Shown: in pieces, positions 55,046 through 64,000 of the stretch
Position numbering within the stretch: position 1 is the first letter of the stretch
How the letters are laid out: each line of letters begins with the position of its first letter
Assembly: GCA_963576725.1 (NCBI GenBank)
Contig: OY755243.1
Coordinates: forward strand, 40,781,243 to 40,845,242
From: Azorinus chamasolen
Taxonomy: Eukaryota > Mollusca > Bivalvia > Cardiida > Solecurtidae
Direction of reading: 5' to 3'
DNA length: 64,000 nucleotides
The notes under the pieces: model-generated
What the model saw: only the letters and a program-made list of their open reading frames with translations
Told to the model about the DNA's origin: nothing
Database searches by the model: none
Made by a program: the position numbers and the translations under genes

Positions 55046-55208
55046 TATGGTAAACGATGTATTTCTTGTGTGCGTTTCATCGCGTTTTGCCTAATATCTT
55101 TGCTGTTTCATATTTGATGATGTGTTCGTACCGTGTCCTTTTGTATGTGGTGTTCCCTGTAGGACGGGCTTTCCACTCTTTTCATAACTTTAATATTTGC
55201 ATTATTAG

Positions 55209-56279
55209 CATCGGCAATATCAACGACAGCTACGTCATCTGGTGTATCAACATCGGTGATATCAACGACAACTACGTCATCTGGTGTATCAACATCGGTG
55301 ATATCAACGACAGCTACGTCATCTGGTGTATCAACATCGGTGATATCAACGACAACTACGTCATCTGGTGTATCAACAATAATACCAACATCGGTTTTAT
55401 CAACGACAACTACGTCATCTGGTGTATCAACAATACCAACATCGGTGATATCAACGACTATGCAATTTGATGCATCAACAACAATACCCATATCGGTATC
55501 ATCAACGACGACTTCGTCATTTGATGCATCAACAACAATACTATCATCGGTAATATCAACGACAACAACGTCATCTGGTGTTTCAACAATACCAACATCG
55601 GTATTATCAACGACAAATACGTCATCTGGTGTATCAACAACACCAACATCGGTGATATCAACGTCAGCTACATCATTTGATGCATCGACAACAATACCAA
55701 CATCGACTGTATCAACGACAACTACGTCATCTGATGTATCGACAATAATACCGGCATCAACTGTATCAACGATAGCTACGTCGTCTGATGTATCAACAAC
55801 AATATCTACACCGGCAATATCAACGGCAACTACGTCATCTGATGTATCAACAACAATATCTACATCGGCAATATCAACGGCAACCACGTCATCCGACGTA
55901 TCAACAACAATACTAACATCGGTAATATCAACGGCAACTACGTCATCTGATGTATCAACAACAACACCAACATCGGTTATATCAACGGCAACCACGTCAT
56001 CCGATGTATCAACAACAATACTAACATCGGTAATATCAACGACAACTACGTCATCTGATGTATCAACAACAATACCAACATCGGTTTTATCAACGACAAC
56101 CACGTCATCCGATGTATCAACATCAATACTAACATCGGTAATATCAACGGCAACCACATCTACTGATGCATCAACAACAATACTAACATCGGTAATATCA
56201 ACGGCAACCACATCTACTGATGCATCAACAACAATATCACCCTCGACAACAATGACAACATCAACAATATCAACGACAG
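55209..56279 (+). CDS. mucin-like gene, exon 7: about 18-residue Ser/Thr repeats
   Basis: 1,071 nt (357 codons) from ATTTGCATTATTAG to ACAG|GTAATG, phase 1 at both ends. About 20 units, consensus TTTTSSDVSTTIPTSVIS; the first units are shorter (SSGVSTSVIST). It is the tandem duplicate of exon 6, sharing the donor ACGACAGGTAATGCAG and the flanking intron. The 415-codon minus-strand frame is a shadow. Confidence 0.83.
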
Positions 56280-56559
56280 GTAATGCAGTCAAGCGCTCAC
56301 CTATTTTTTTTATTATTATTTTCTTCTGTTTATGTAAATAAGGGGAGAAAGGCAATTATTTACCGGTACATTCTTACACTTGAGTATTTTCAGACTGAAC
56401 TATTTTACTAGAACTTGACAAAGAATAATAGCAACCGAAAAATTATCAACGTCAGCCCTTGTTTGAATATTGTCATTTTCTGTAAACAAGACAAAATGCC
56501 TGGTTTGGTGGCCAAGTGTCGTTATTTTATCTTTCATAAAATTGTCATCATCATTGTTA

Positions 56560-56592
56560 TTATTATTATTATTATAATAATAAGTAGTAGTA

Positions 56593-56676
<84 letters not shown>

Positions 56677-56735
56677 ATTATTATTATTATTATTATTATT
56701 ACTATTATTATTACTATTATTATTATTATTATCTA
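56560..56735 (+). repeat. (ATT)n / (AGT)n / (ATT)n microsatellite
   Basis: ATT units, then about 35 AGT units, then ATT units again. Copy A has only a short TTG-rich tract at this place. Confidence 0.9.
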
Positions 56736-56972
56736 ATTTATACAAATTTTAATGAAATGAATATCATCCTTGAATTTAACAAACGAGAATAATAAAACAT
56801 ATTTTAGTTATATACACTTTACCCAACAAATATAAAATATGCGTTATCAATTCTATGTTTTACAAATCTTGGCCATTCTACCAGTCTTATCTTCACCTGT
56901 AGTAAATAGATAGTTAAGCAAATGTGATTGATAATTTAACACTGATATACTAATACAAACTGATTTAATTGA
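56736..56972. other. intron 7 stretch, part of copy B
   Basis: Aligns in part with 53645-53704. No gene. Confidence 0.4.
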
Positions 56973-57170
56973 ATTAACTCTTCATCGTGTATAGATGCCT
57001 TTGCCATCAGAGTAGACTTAGATCAGACGACTCGTGTAGGAGACGTCTCTGTTTGCTTATGGATAAGTTTAGATCTGATCTTACGGTTGCGTCATGACCA
57101 TAGGGTATTGTGTTTATATACGGCCATTGTATCATTATTTCCTGCATGAATAATCATGAGGTAAATGGTT
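56973..57170 (+). mobile_element. family A MITE in copy B
   Basis: TTAACTCTTCATCGTGTATA, GACGACTCGTGTAGGAGACG, TTATGGATAAGTTTAGATC. Partner of 53705-53925. Confidence 0.72.
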
Positions 57171-57192
57171 AAGAAGATTGTAAAACATGCAC

Positions 57193-57805
57193 AACCCTTT
57201 ACTCTATAAATACGTTTTTCTATGTCTTTGAAAACAGAGTAGACCCAGATCAGATGGCTCCTATAGGAGTCGTCGGATCAGGATCTGCTCTGTTAGCTTA
57301 TGATATAAAAAGATATGATTCTACTGCCTCTGCCTTGGATAAACACTCCCATGTCCGTTTGCGCTTACAGTGCTCCCTCCCTACAACGGCCCTCTCAATA
57401 ACGATTCCCTCCTTACAGCAACGCATGTCACTATTTCCGAAACAACAAGGCTCCAGAAACAACCTTTTTCCATCGTACTTTCTTTATGCCTCCATCAAAC
57501 CCTATGTTGTAACCACTCTTTAGAATCGTCACTTTGTGACGATTCTAAAGAGTGGTCACAACATAGGGTTTGATTGAGGCATAACGGTTTTAGTTCTCGA
57601 AATACACCTTATCTGGGGATCTGCAAACACGCTAGTTATGTTTGATTTTCCCTCCCTATAACAACTCCCTCTGAACAACATATACAATCTTCGTATCCCA
57701 AAGGGTGTCGTTGTAGAGAGGGAGCACTGTATAACAATTAATCTAATTAGTATTCATGATTCCATTATTTCTTAGATGAATATTCATGGAGTAATGGTTT
57801 AACTC
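57193..57805 (+). mobile_element. family A MITE split by a TA-type MITE
   Basis: AACCCTTTACTCTATAAATA, CAGATCAGATGGCTCC | TATA | GGAGTCGTCGGATCAGG. Interrupted after GTTTGCGCTTA; resumes ATAACAATTAATCTAATTAG to GGAGTAATGGTTTAA. Partner of 53949-54192. Confidence 0.82.
57368..57729 (+). mobile_element. TA-type MITE, ends CAGTGCTCCCTCCCTACAAC
   Basis: CAGTGCTCCCTCCCTACAAC to GTTGTAGAGAGGGAGCACTG, flanked by TA. It contains hairpin F (CATCAAACCCTATGTTGT, TCTTTAGAATCGTC and complements). Absent from the matching element in copy A, so it entered after the duplication. Confidence 0.88.
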
Positions 57806-57962
57806 AATATGTTATAACTCTAGACCATACCATCCGCTTTTTATATCGTACTGAAATTCAGATATATCATCAAAGTTGATTGATAAAACAAATCATAAAA
57901 ATGAACGGAAAATGCTTGAATTGAACGAAACATATTAGTGGAAATTCTACAGTTCTTTACTT

Positions 57963-58156
57963 ACTATCCATCTTGCCTATGCCTGAAATATCATTGTTTG
58001 CACATTGCTCATGAATACATCTATAGCTCAATACTTCTTTGAAAACAGATCATTACTGGTTATATGAATATAATAGTTTTTTGTGACGAGCATTTTGATC
58101 TGGCACTTCATTACATGCATGGTTTGTATGACTGAACATTTTTGGCTATTTACAGT
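57963..58156. other. unannotated intron stretch
   Basis: Nothing recognised. Confidence 0.3.
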
Positions 58157-58619
58157 ATTAATCATTTCCCAATTTAATATTCATGTAAGAAATTATGACA
58201 TCATGAATATTTATCGGCTGATTTTAATGGCATATTTACACCGTAAGTTTTAATATTAGTAGAAACTAGAGTCGCATTATTTATCTATTAAACCTTAGCT
58301 TGCTATTCACGTCAATATACCTACCTGTAAATAGTGAAGACCCAGATGAGACAGCTCCTGCAGGAGCTGTCTCATCTGGGTCTGCACTATTTACAAGTTG
58401 ATTGTGCAACCAATGCCCTCCACAGCAGTGATTGCACGGCGAAATACTTACAAGTACACAGTGAAGATATATGTAAATATACAACAGGGCATGGGTAAAG
58501 AAGAAGAAATGTATTTTAAAATTCAGCAAGAGAAGGGTTAATTCCTACATTAGCCATTTGATCTTGATATTCTCTGTTTGCAAAGGCATGAAAGGCGTTT
58601 GTATGAAGGAACGGGGTTA
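58157..58619 (-). mobile_element. family A MITE split by a TTAA element
   Basis: TTAATCATTTCCCAATTTAA, ATGACATCATGAATATTTAT and AGTAGAAACTAGAGTCG before the break. After it: TTGATCTTGATATTCTCTG, TTTGCAAAGGCATG and GGAACGGGGTTAA. Confidence 0.72.
58288..58541 (-). mobile_element. TTAA element nested in family A (E-like hairpin, A-like centre)
   Basis: TTAAACCTTAGCTTGCT to AGCAAGAGAAGGGTTAA. Perfect hairpin GTAAATAGTGAAGACCCAG, GAGACAGCTCCTGCAGGAGC and complement. The AAATAGTG arm is E-like; the GCTCCTGCAGGAGC centre is A-like. Confidence 0.85.
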
Positions 58620-58779
58620 AGAAGTAAAAATTACATACTCCGACAATAGAAACAAGGAAATATGTTAAACTACTTTTAGATGTTTAGGGGTGGGGATGTT
58701 GCTGAGTCATTAATGATACACTTATCAAGTCAGAAGATTGCGTCTTTGAACGCTGGTTGTAAATTCGTGATACTCCGTG

Positions 58780-58845
58780 CCAACAGTTTGGATCAAGATC
58801 AGACAACGAGTAATTCATCAGGGTCCAGTTAGTTTGTTTGACAGT
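58780..58845 (+). mobile_element. family D fragment
   Basis: CAACAGTTTGGATCAAGATC, GACAACGAGTAATTCATC, AGGGTCCAGTTAGTTTG. Confidence 0.5.
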
Positions 58846-58886
58846 AGAGTAAATATAGACCCTCTAGAACGACCAGTTTAGGAATA

Positions 58887-59282
58887 CAGTAGAACCAATC
58901 TTAAGCGGTCATTAAAATGAGTCTAATTATGGGCCTGTAGGGCAGGTGGTAGCTTTATGCCCTGTATTAATCAATCACATGCTTTTTAATACTCCTATGT
59001 TCAATAAATGAACGGCGGCTTAACCCTTTCCCTGTTGTATATTCATGTAAAAATTAATGACATGGTGAATATTAATAAGAATATTCTTTATAATGGCACA
59101 TGAACACAGGACATTTTGGCTCAGGCAGACTCTGTAGAATCAGATATACGAGTATATTAAAGCATAAGCAAACAGAGCAGACCCTGATCAGACTATAGGG
59201 GTCGTCTGATCTGGGTCTACTCTGTTTGCAAATGCGCGAAAATGCGCTTACATAAGGGAAAGGGTTAAGTCAGGCTCTACTG
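58887..59282 (+). mobile_element. Pg-4 MITE split by family A within its right terminal repeat
   Basis: CAGTAGAACCAATCTTAAGC at the left. The right terminal repeat GGCGGCTTAAGTCAGGCTC is interrupted at its TTAA by 59020-59268 and ends TACTG. Confidence 0.82.
59020..59268 (-). mobile_element. family A MITE, full length, nested
   Basis: TTAACCCTTTCCCTGTTG to ACATAAGGGAAAGGGTTAA. Hairpin CAGAGCAGACCCTGATCAG, GGTCGTCTGATCTGGGTC. Removal leaves a single TTAA in the Pg-4 end. Confidence 0.88.
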
Positions 59283-59501
59283 TAAACACAAATATATTTA
59301 AAAGCAGGCGGTTGCTTTTTTAAAGATGGGCGAAAGTAATGATAAAAGCTAATGCAGGAGCGTTCTACATAACTTCTGGCCTGCAAGTAGTCAATTACCT
59401 AACATCTGGCCTTAAGATCCAGAATTATTCCTCTTTTTGGTTGTCACATACGATGGGTTTGTAGCTGAAGTAATTACGCTGGCTTGTGTATCTTATTTCA
59501 G

Positions 59502-59621
59502 CCTCCACGGTGTCCACTTCTATCACGCCTACAGTGTCCAGCTCAGTAACAACGGCATCCACTGTAACAACGACAGTGTCAAGCTCGGTAACAACGGCAT
59601 CCATCGTAACAACGACTCAAG
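59502..59621 (+). CDS. mucin-like gene, exon 8 (120 nt)
   Basis: Forty codons between GTGTATCTTATTTCAG and CAAG|GTATTA, phase 1 at both ends. Reads ASTVSTSITPTVSSS then VTTASTVTTTV twice with small changes, ending IVTTTQ. It keeps the Thr/Ser/Val character of the gene with two internal repeat units, and its last 16 bases resemble the end of exon 3. The donor is weaker at positions +5 and +6 than in the other exons. Confidence 0.78.
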
Positions 59622-59644
59622 GTATTATATTAGACTTACAGTAC

Positions 59645-59730
59645 TTATTAGCCATTTGCTTGCTAAACCTTGCAAACAGCTTGGAAACGTCGAGTCACTC
59701 GGTGTCTCAACAGGATCCAAATTGTTTTCC
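59645..59730 (+). mobile_element. family D fragment in intron 8
   Basis: CTTGCAAACAGCTTGGAAAC, GTCGAGTCACTCGGTGTCTC, AACAGGATCCAAATTG. Confidence 0.6.
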
Positions 59731-59756
59731 ACCCAGTCAATAGTTTCTCAGATGTT

Positions 59757-60001
59757 TTAACCCTTTCACCGCCAATGGCGCAAAAATGCACCACGACAAA
59801 TAGTGCAGTCCCAGATCAGACGCTGCCTTTTCAAGGCAGCGTCTGATCAGGGACTTCACTTTTTGCCTCAAACCATATTTCTATATTTGTGCTTTATTCC
59901 TTTGAAATTTGCATTTATTTATCTATTTCCTTTTTTCACCGAATGATTTAACAAAACTGGTTTGCAGACGGCATTTGGAATGTTGGCGCCGAGAGAGTTA
60001 A
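59757..60001 (-). mobile_element. family E MITE, full length
   Basis: TTAACCCTTTCACCGCCAA to TTGGCGCCGAGAGAGTTAA. Hairpin CAAATAGTGCAGTCCCAGATC, AGACGCTGCCTTTTCAAGGC and complement. Confidence 0.88.
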
Positions 60002-60199
60002 ATTAACGAATCGAAAGTAAGTAAAAGTTTTAGCAGATCATAGTTGGAGCGGGAAGAAAGTGTTCCAGCATCTGTGAATTGTCTCAAAACAGTTGTAACT
60101 GCATTTAATTTCTTGCATTGCCTTCAAATTCAGAAGTATTTTTTTCTTATTTCTATTCTGTTCAAAATCATAAGTTGTCCATTTTCGCGGAACTTTCTT
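60002..60199. other. unannotated intron stretch
   Basis: Nothing recognised. Confidence 0.3.
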
Positions 60200-60930
60200 C
60201 CGAACTGTTTATAGATTATCCAGTTGCTCGAGACATCCCTCCGAACTGTTTATAAGATATCAATTCCCGAACTGTTTGTTTTTTTTTTAAAAAAAAAAAC
60301 GTGTCCAATTGCTCCGGATATCCTTCCGAATTGTTTATAAGTTGTTCATTCCCAAACTGTTTATAAATTGTCCAATTGCTCCGGACATCCTTCTGAACTG
60401 TTTATAATGAACTGTTTATAAATTGTCCAATTGCTCAGGACACCCTTCTGAACTGTTTATAATGAACTGTTTATAAATTGTCCAATTGCTCAGGACACCC
60501 TTCTGAACTGTTTATAATGAACTGTTTATAAATTGTCCAATTGCTCAGGACACCCTTCAGAACTATTTGTAAGTTGCCCTGTTGCTCGGGACATACTTTC
60601 GAACTGTTTATAAGTTGTCTAGTTGCTCGTGACATCCTTCTAACCTGTTTATAAGTTGTCCACTTGCTCGGGACATCCTTTCAAATTGTTTATAAATTGT
60701 CCTGTTGCTTTGGACATCCTTTCGAATTGTTTATAAGTTGTCCATTAGCTCGGGACATCCTTCCAAATTGTATATAAGTTGTCCAGTTGCTCGGGACATT
60801 CTTTCAAATTGTTTACAAGTGGTCCATTTGTTCGGGACATCCTTCCAAAGTGTATATAAGTTGTCCATCTGCTCGAGACACCCTTCCAAATTGTTTATAA
60901 GTTGTCCAGTTGCTCGGGACATCATTTGCT
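60200..60930 (+). repeat. minisatellite of about 41 bp with a 60-bp higher-order variant
   Basis: Unit GAACTGTTTATAAGTTGTCC then AGTTGCTCGGGACATCCTTC. At 60395-60560 the ACTGTTTATAATGAACTG join makes a 60-bp unit repeated about three times. Confidence 0.88.
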
Positions 60931-61009
60931 ACACTAGAAGCATAATAATATGTTCAAAAGTACAAGTTGAAGATGTAACAAAATGAATATGACCACTCCA
61001 TAAATCATG

Positions 61010-61312
61010 AGAAGTCAATTGCCTTCAAATATTCCGAGTAATTCGGTGTCTAATCGGGATCCAAGCCCCTTACTGCATGAATATTCATGTAAAAATAATG
61101 ACATCATGAATATTTATTAGCTAATTTTTATCAATTCAAATATTCAATGGAATTGTTTTGGTTTGACTAAATCTGTAGAATCATATCTATATCATATCGT
61201 AAGCAAACAGAGAAGACCCTGACCAGACGGTTTCTATAGAAGCCGTCTGATCTGGGTATACTGTGTTTTCAAAGTCGTGAAAAAGGTATCCATATGAGGG
61301 AAGGGTTTAAAC
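61010..61312 (-). mobile_element. family D scrap followed by a family A MITE
   Basis: ATTCCGAGTAATTCGGTGTC and GGGATCCAAGC (D-like) join an A element in reverse: CCCCTTACTGCATGAATATTC, ATGACATCATGAATATTTAT, CTGACCAGACGG...CCGTCTGATCTGGG, and ATGAGGGAAGGGTTTAA. Confidence 0.75.
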
Positions 61313-61400
61313 TGTCACCTGTCTTAAAGATATGCATTGATACTAATTTGAAAGTGTGGTGTAGAGATCGTCTACAACATTGTGATACTTTATTTTCCAG

Positions 61401-61433
61401 CAGAGGCTCAATCTGACACTGGAGGAGCTGGTG
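61401..61433 (+). CDS. mucin-like gene, exon 9 (33 nt), last in the window
   Basis: Eleven codons between TTTATTTTCCAG and GGTG|GTAAGT, the best splice pair of the gene; phase 1 at both ends. Reads AEAQSDTGGAG. The donor shows that the gene continues past 64 kb or in the unannotated sequence to the right, so the C-terminus and any folded domain are not visible. No further phase-1 exon was identified with confidence before the window edge. Confidence 0.75.
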
Positions 61434-61702
61434 GTAAGTACTTGTGTGCTGGTTTCAGCGGCTTCGTTACTAGAATAGGTAACCCCGGGGCATTCGCAGA
61501 TGATTTAGAATGGAGTTAGTCACTGCCACCATAGCATCGGATAAGTAGCGGCTTTGCCACTCACCATCAACGAATGTATTTGAAACACGGTTCCTGATAG
61601 GCGTCTACAATGTTGGCAACGTCAAAATTTGTTTCCCGTGACGCCGACTATGCCAATTGAAGTGTTGATCATTTTAATGCGCGAAGCTGTTGCTATGGTA
61701 TA
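61434..61702. other. unannotated intron stretch
   Basis: Nothing recognised. Confidence 0.3.
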
Positions 61703-61910
61703 CAGTAGAACCCCTCTAATGCGACCTTTTAATGAATGAACATGGCTGTCTTTAACAAGCAGGTGGTTGTTTAATGCAGGACAAAAGTAATGCATCTAAA
61801 GCTCCTCTAGGAGCTTTCTGCATTACTTTTGTCCTGCATTAAGCTACCACCTGCCTCTACCACCCAGAATTATACCTCTTTTAGGTGGTCGCATTAGAGG
61901 GGTTTTACTG
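61703..61910 (+). mobile_element. Pg-1 MITE, full length, intron 9
   Basis: CAGTAGAACCCCTCTAATGC to GCATTAGAGGGGTTTTACTG with TA flanks. Palindrome around AAAGCTCCTCTAGGAGCTTT, with a small ATCT insertion in one arm. Confidence 0.92.
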
Positions 61911-62376
61911 TATATGCAAACAGAGGGATTCTAGGGGAGTCTTCTGGTCATGGCCTGTACTGGGTCCATATTCACATTTCGGAAACTCAATTTGAGGCTC
62001 AGGCTCGCATATTGCGTGCAGTCAAATACCCAAATAATGGTGTAAGTTTGTTATTTTCATTTTGCATATTTATCCGACATGAAGCTATGTGCCTGTTCTC
62101 AGTTAAGTATGTAGAGGAAATATTAGACCTTTTATTCAAATGAGGAACTTAACCTTTTGCACTCTTGCAGCCTGCAAATGTTGTCTTCTGGGTCAATTCT
62201 AAAATTACATTTTTCTTCCATCTCTTTTCTTTTTAATAACAACTGTCCGAGTGACAAAAGTTTGAAAGGTTAAACTAAAGGTTCAATTTTTGTTTTTAAA
62301 AATGCAGTTTTTGAGTCCGAGTCTCAAATCTAGATTCATGCTATTACCGTTTGTCATTCAAAATCCTCTATCAAAT
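61911..62376. other. unannotated intron stretch
   Basis: A short A-like TATGCAAACAGAGGGATTC scrap at 61914, then nothing recognised. Confidence 0.35.
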
Positions 62377-62560
62377 TAACACATTCCCTTCAAGACTATT
62401 TTAGACCGAACCTCTTTGAATAAATCTACCGAAAAGAGCATCTGCTAGAGACAAGAAAAAAAATAGAATTGTGTAGTGTTGAAACCATTGTGATGAATAG
62501 AGCATTTACTCCTATGTGGAATATGCTCTATTTATCACAATGGTTTCATCGAGCATGACC
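62377..62560 (+). mobile_element. family C MITE, right end lost
   Basis: TTAACACATTCCCTTCAAG, AACCTCTTTGAATAAATCTA, ACCATTGTGATGAATAGAGC, a degraded loop TACTCCTATGTGGAATA, and TATCACAATGGTTTC. Confidence 0.75.
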
Positions 62561-62564
62561 GACT

Positions 62565-62808
62565 TACGGCGGAACATCGATATCTCGTACTCCGATAACT
62601 CCAACTTCGATATAACTTGACCTAAAATTCGCCCCTTTCAAAACAGTTTATGCAAAAAATTGTTCTAAGACAGCTTGGTGCATTTACCTGCATTAAGCTG
62701 TCACATCGAGAAAGTCTCCAAGTTAGAAAAACTCTGACTCGAACTCCCGTTATTTCGAAGTAATGTGTATGGTCCCTTATAGTTCGATATATCGAGGTTC
62801 CAAGTTGT
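62565..62808 (+). mobile_element. Pg-5-like MITE
   Basis: GGCGGAACATCGATATCTCG to CGATATATCGAGGTTCCAAG, with subterminal CCGATAACTCCAACTTCG and a weak hairpin TGCATTAAGCTGTCAC. The ends are more decayed than at 46391-46673. Confidence 0.65.
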
Positions 62809-62809
62809 G

Positions 62810-63430
62810 TTTCGAGTATTATCGACATAACTAGTATACTATCGTCATAGGTCGTGTATTATCGACATAACTAGTATACTATCGTCATAGCTGGTGTAGT
62901 ATCGACATAGATCTACCAAACAAGTCTCTAACGACATAACTCGTGTATTATCGACATAACTAGTATATTATCGTCATAGTTCGTGTATTATCGACATAAC
63001 ATCGACATAACTAATATATTCTCGTCAAAGCTCGTTTATTATCGATATAACTAGTATATCATCGCCATAGGTCGTGTATTATCGACATAACTAGTATAGT
63101 ATCGTCATAGCTCGTGTAGTATCGATCTACAAAAAAGTCTCTAACGACATAACTCGTGTATTATCGACATAACTAGTATATTGTCGCCATAGTTCGTGTA
63201 TTATCGACATAACTAGTATATTATCATCATAGCTCGTGTGTTATCGACATAACTAGAATAGTATCGTCACAGTTCATGTATTATCGACATAACAAGTATA
63301 CTATCGTCATAGCTCGTGTATTATCGACATATTTAGTATATTATCACCATACCTCGTGTATTATCGACATATTTAGTATATTATCACCAAAGCTCGTGTA
63401 TTATCGAAATAACTAGTATATAACTATATA
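62810..63430 (+). repeat. 40-bp minisatellite, about 14 copies
   Basis: Unit CGTGTATTATCGACATAAC then TAGTATATTATCGTCATAG. Two copies carry a longer insert with ATCTACAAAAAAGTCTC. Confidence 0.9.
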
Positions 63431-64000
63431 TCGACATCTACAAAACATGTCCCTAACACTGTAATCTAGACGTACTGCGTGACATGTATTATATCAGTAT
63501 CAGTACCTTATAACAGTTCAGCTAACTATTGTTCATGGTCTCAGTATGTCTTACAGGAACATTCATGGACTAGATGGTTTAAAATAGTAATGTATAAGTG
63601 CAAAATTTACATGCAGCGGATGTAATCTAACGACTACGAACTACTTGAAAATACAACGGTGAACCCTCGTATTTTTCGATTTTATTGTTCGAGTCCTTCA
63701 AACCAGACACGGCGCGAAACCGCGATGGACCTACCAGGATTCCGAAAAGGACAAAAAATCCACTTATTTTCTTAGAGTCTCCAAAATAGAGCAGTTCTTA
63801 CCTGGTGATTATTCTAGTGCTAATTATTACTAGCTTACTCATTACACTAACGCATACCACGTAATTAATAGTTTGACTGAAAAATAGCAATTTTCTCCAT
63901 CTGTAACGTAATTATATTCAATTACATCTAATAATTTACTTTATACAAAATTGGTTTAACATTTAATTACCTGCCAAATACACACACAGCGGTCTGATTT
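63431..64000. other. unannotated right edge
   Basis: No gene, exon or element recognised with confidence. Confidence 0.35.

Larger units (their letters stand above)
54373..57962 (+). repeat. tandem segmental duplication, copy B (contains exon 7)
   Basis: Same order of landmarks as copy A. Longer because it gained a family D element (54831-55045), a TA-type MITE (57368-57729), a longer repeat exon and a longer microsatellite. Confidence 0.85.

Overview
The window is eukaryotic nuclear DNA, most likely from a marine invertebrate (a lophotrochozoan such as a mollusc is my guess, not proven). It is AT-rich and full of miniature inverted-repeat transposons (MITEs), minisatellites and retroelement debris. 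Introns are long and there is no operon-like packing. I recognise one convincing protein-coding gene.

Gene region, 36.2-61.4 kb and beyond, + strand. Nine exons with good splice signals join into one open frame of 1,884 codons that continues past the right edge. Exon 1 carries a start codon, a signal peptide and a possible furin site (RHKR). Exons 2-9 all begin and end in phase 1, so each is a symmetric cassette, and each large exon has its own Ser/Thr-rich or Ser/Asp/Tyr-rich tandem repeat. The product looks like a secreted mucin-like or extracellular-matrix protein. Exons 6 and 7 lie in a tandem duplication of about 3 kb.

Left region, 1-36 kb. I see no credible gene. It holds MITEs, minisatellite arrays (6.6-9.7, 10.0-11.4, 12.6-13.1, 14.1-14.7, 15.4-18.0, 25.6-26.1 and 35.5-36.1 kb), long microsatellites (26.9-28.7 kb), an 809-bp near-perfect palindrome (21.35-22.15 kb), a dead LINE (22.26-25.19 kb) and a pair of tRNA-like elements facing each other (16.2/16.5 kb).

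MITE names used below. TTAA families start at a TTAA with CCC-type termini, as in the piggyBac superfamily: A (TTAACCCTTTCCCTCAT ends, CTCTGTTTGC hairpin), C (hairpin with CAATGGTTTC arms), D (hairpin with GGATCC and GAGTTACTC) and E (CAAATAGTG hairpin). TA families start with CAGT and end with ACTG at a TA, like pogo/Tigger elements: Pg-1 (CAGTAGAACCCCTCTAATGC), Pg-2 (CAGTAAAACCTCTCTATAAC), Pg-3 (CAGTAAAACCTCTCTTAACC), Pg-4 (CAGTAGAACCTGTCTTAAGC) and Pg-5 (CAGCTGAACTTCGATTTCTC). Nearly all have an internal palindrome, and A, C and several Pg families share the same palindrome centre, GCTCCTNNAGGAGC or close variants, despite unrelated ends. They nest in one another in many places, giving a readable insertion history. 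All superfamily assignments rest on ends and target sites only; no transposase gene is present.
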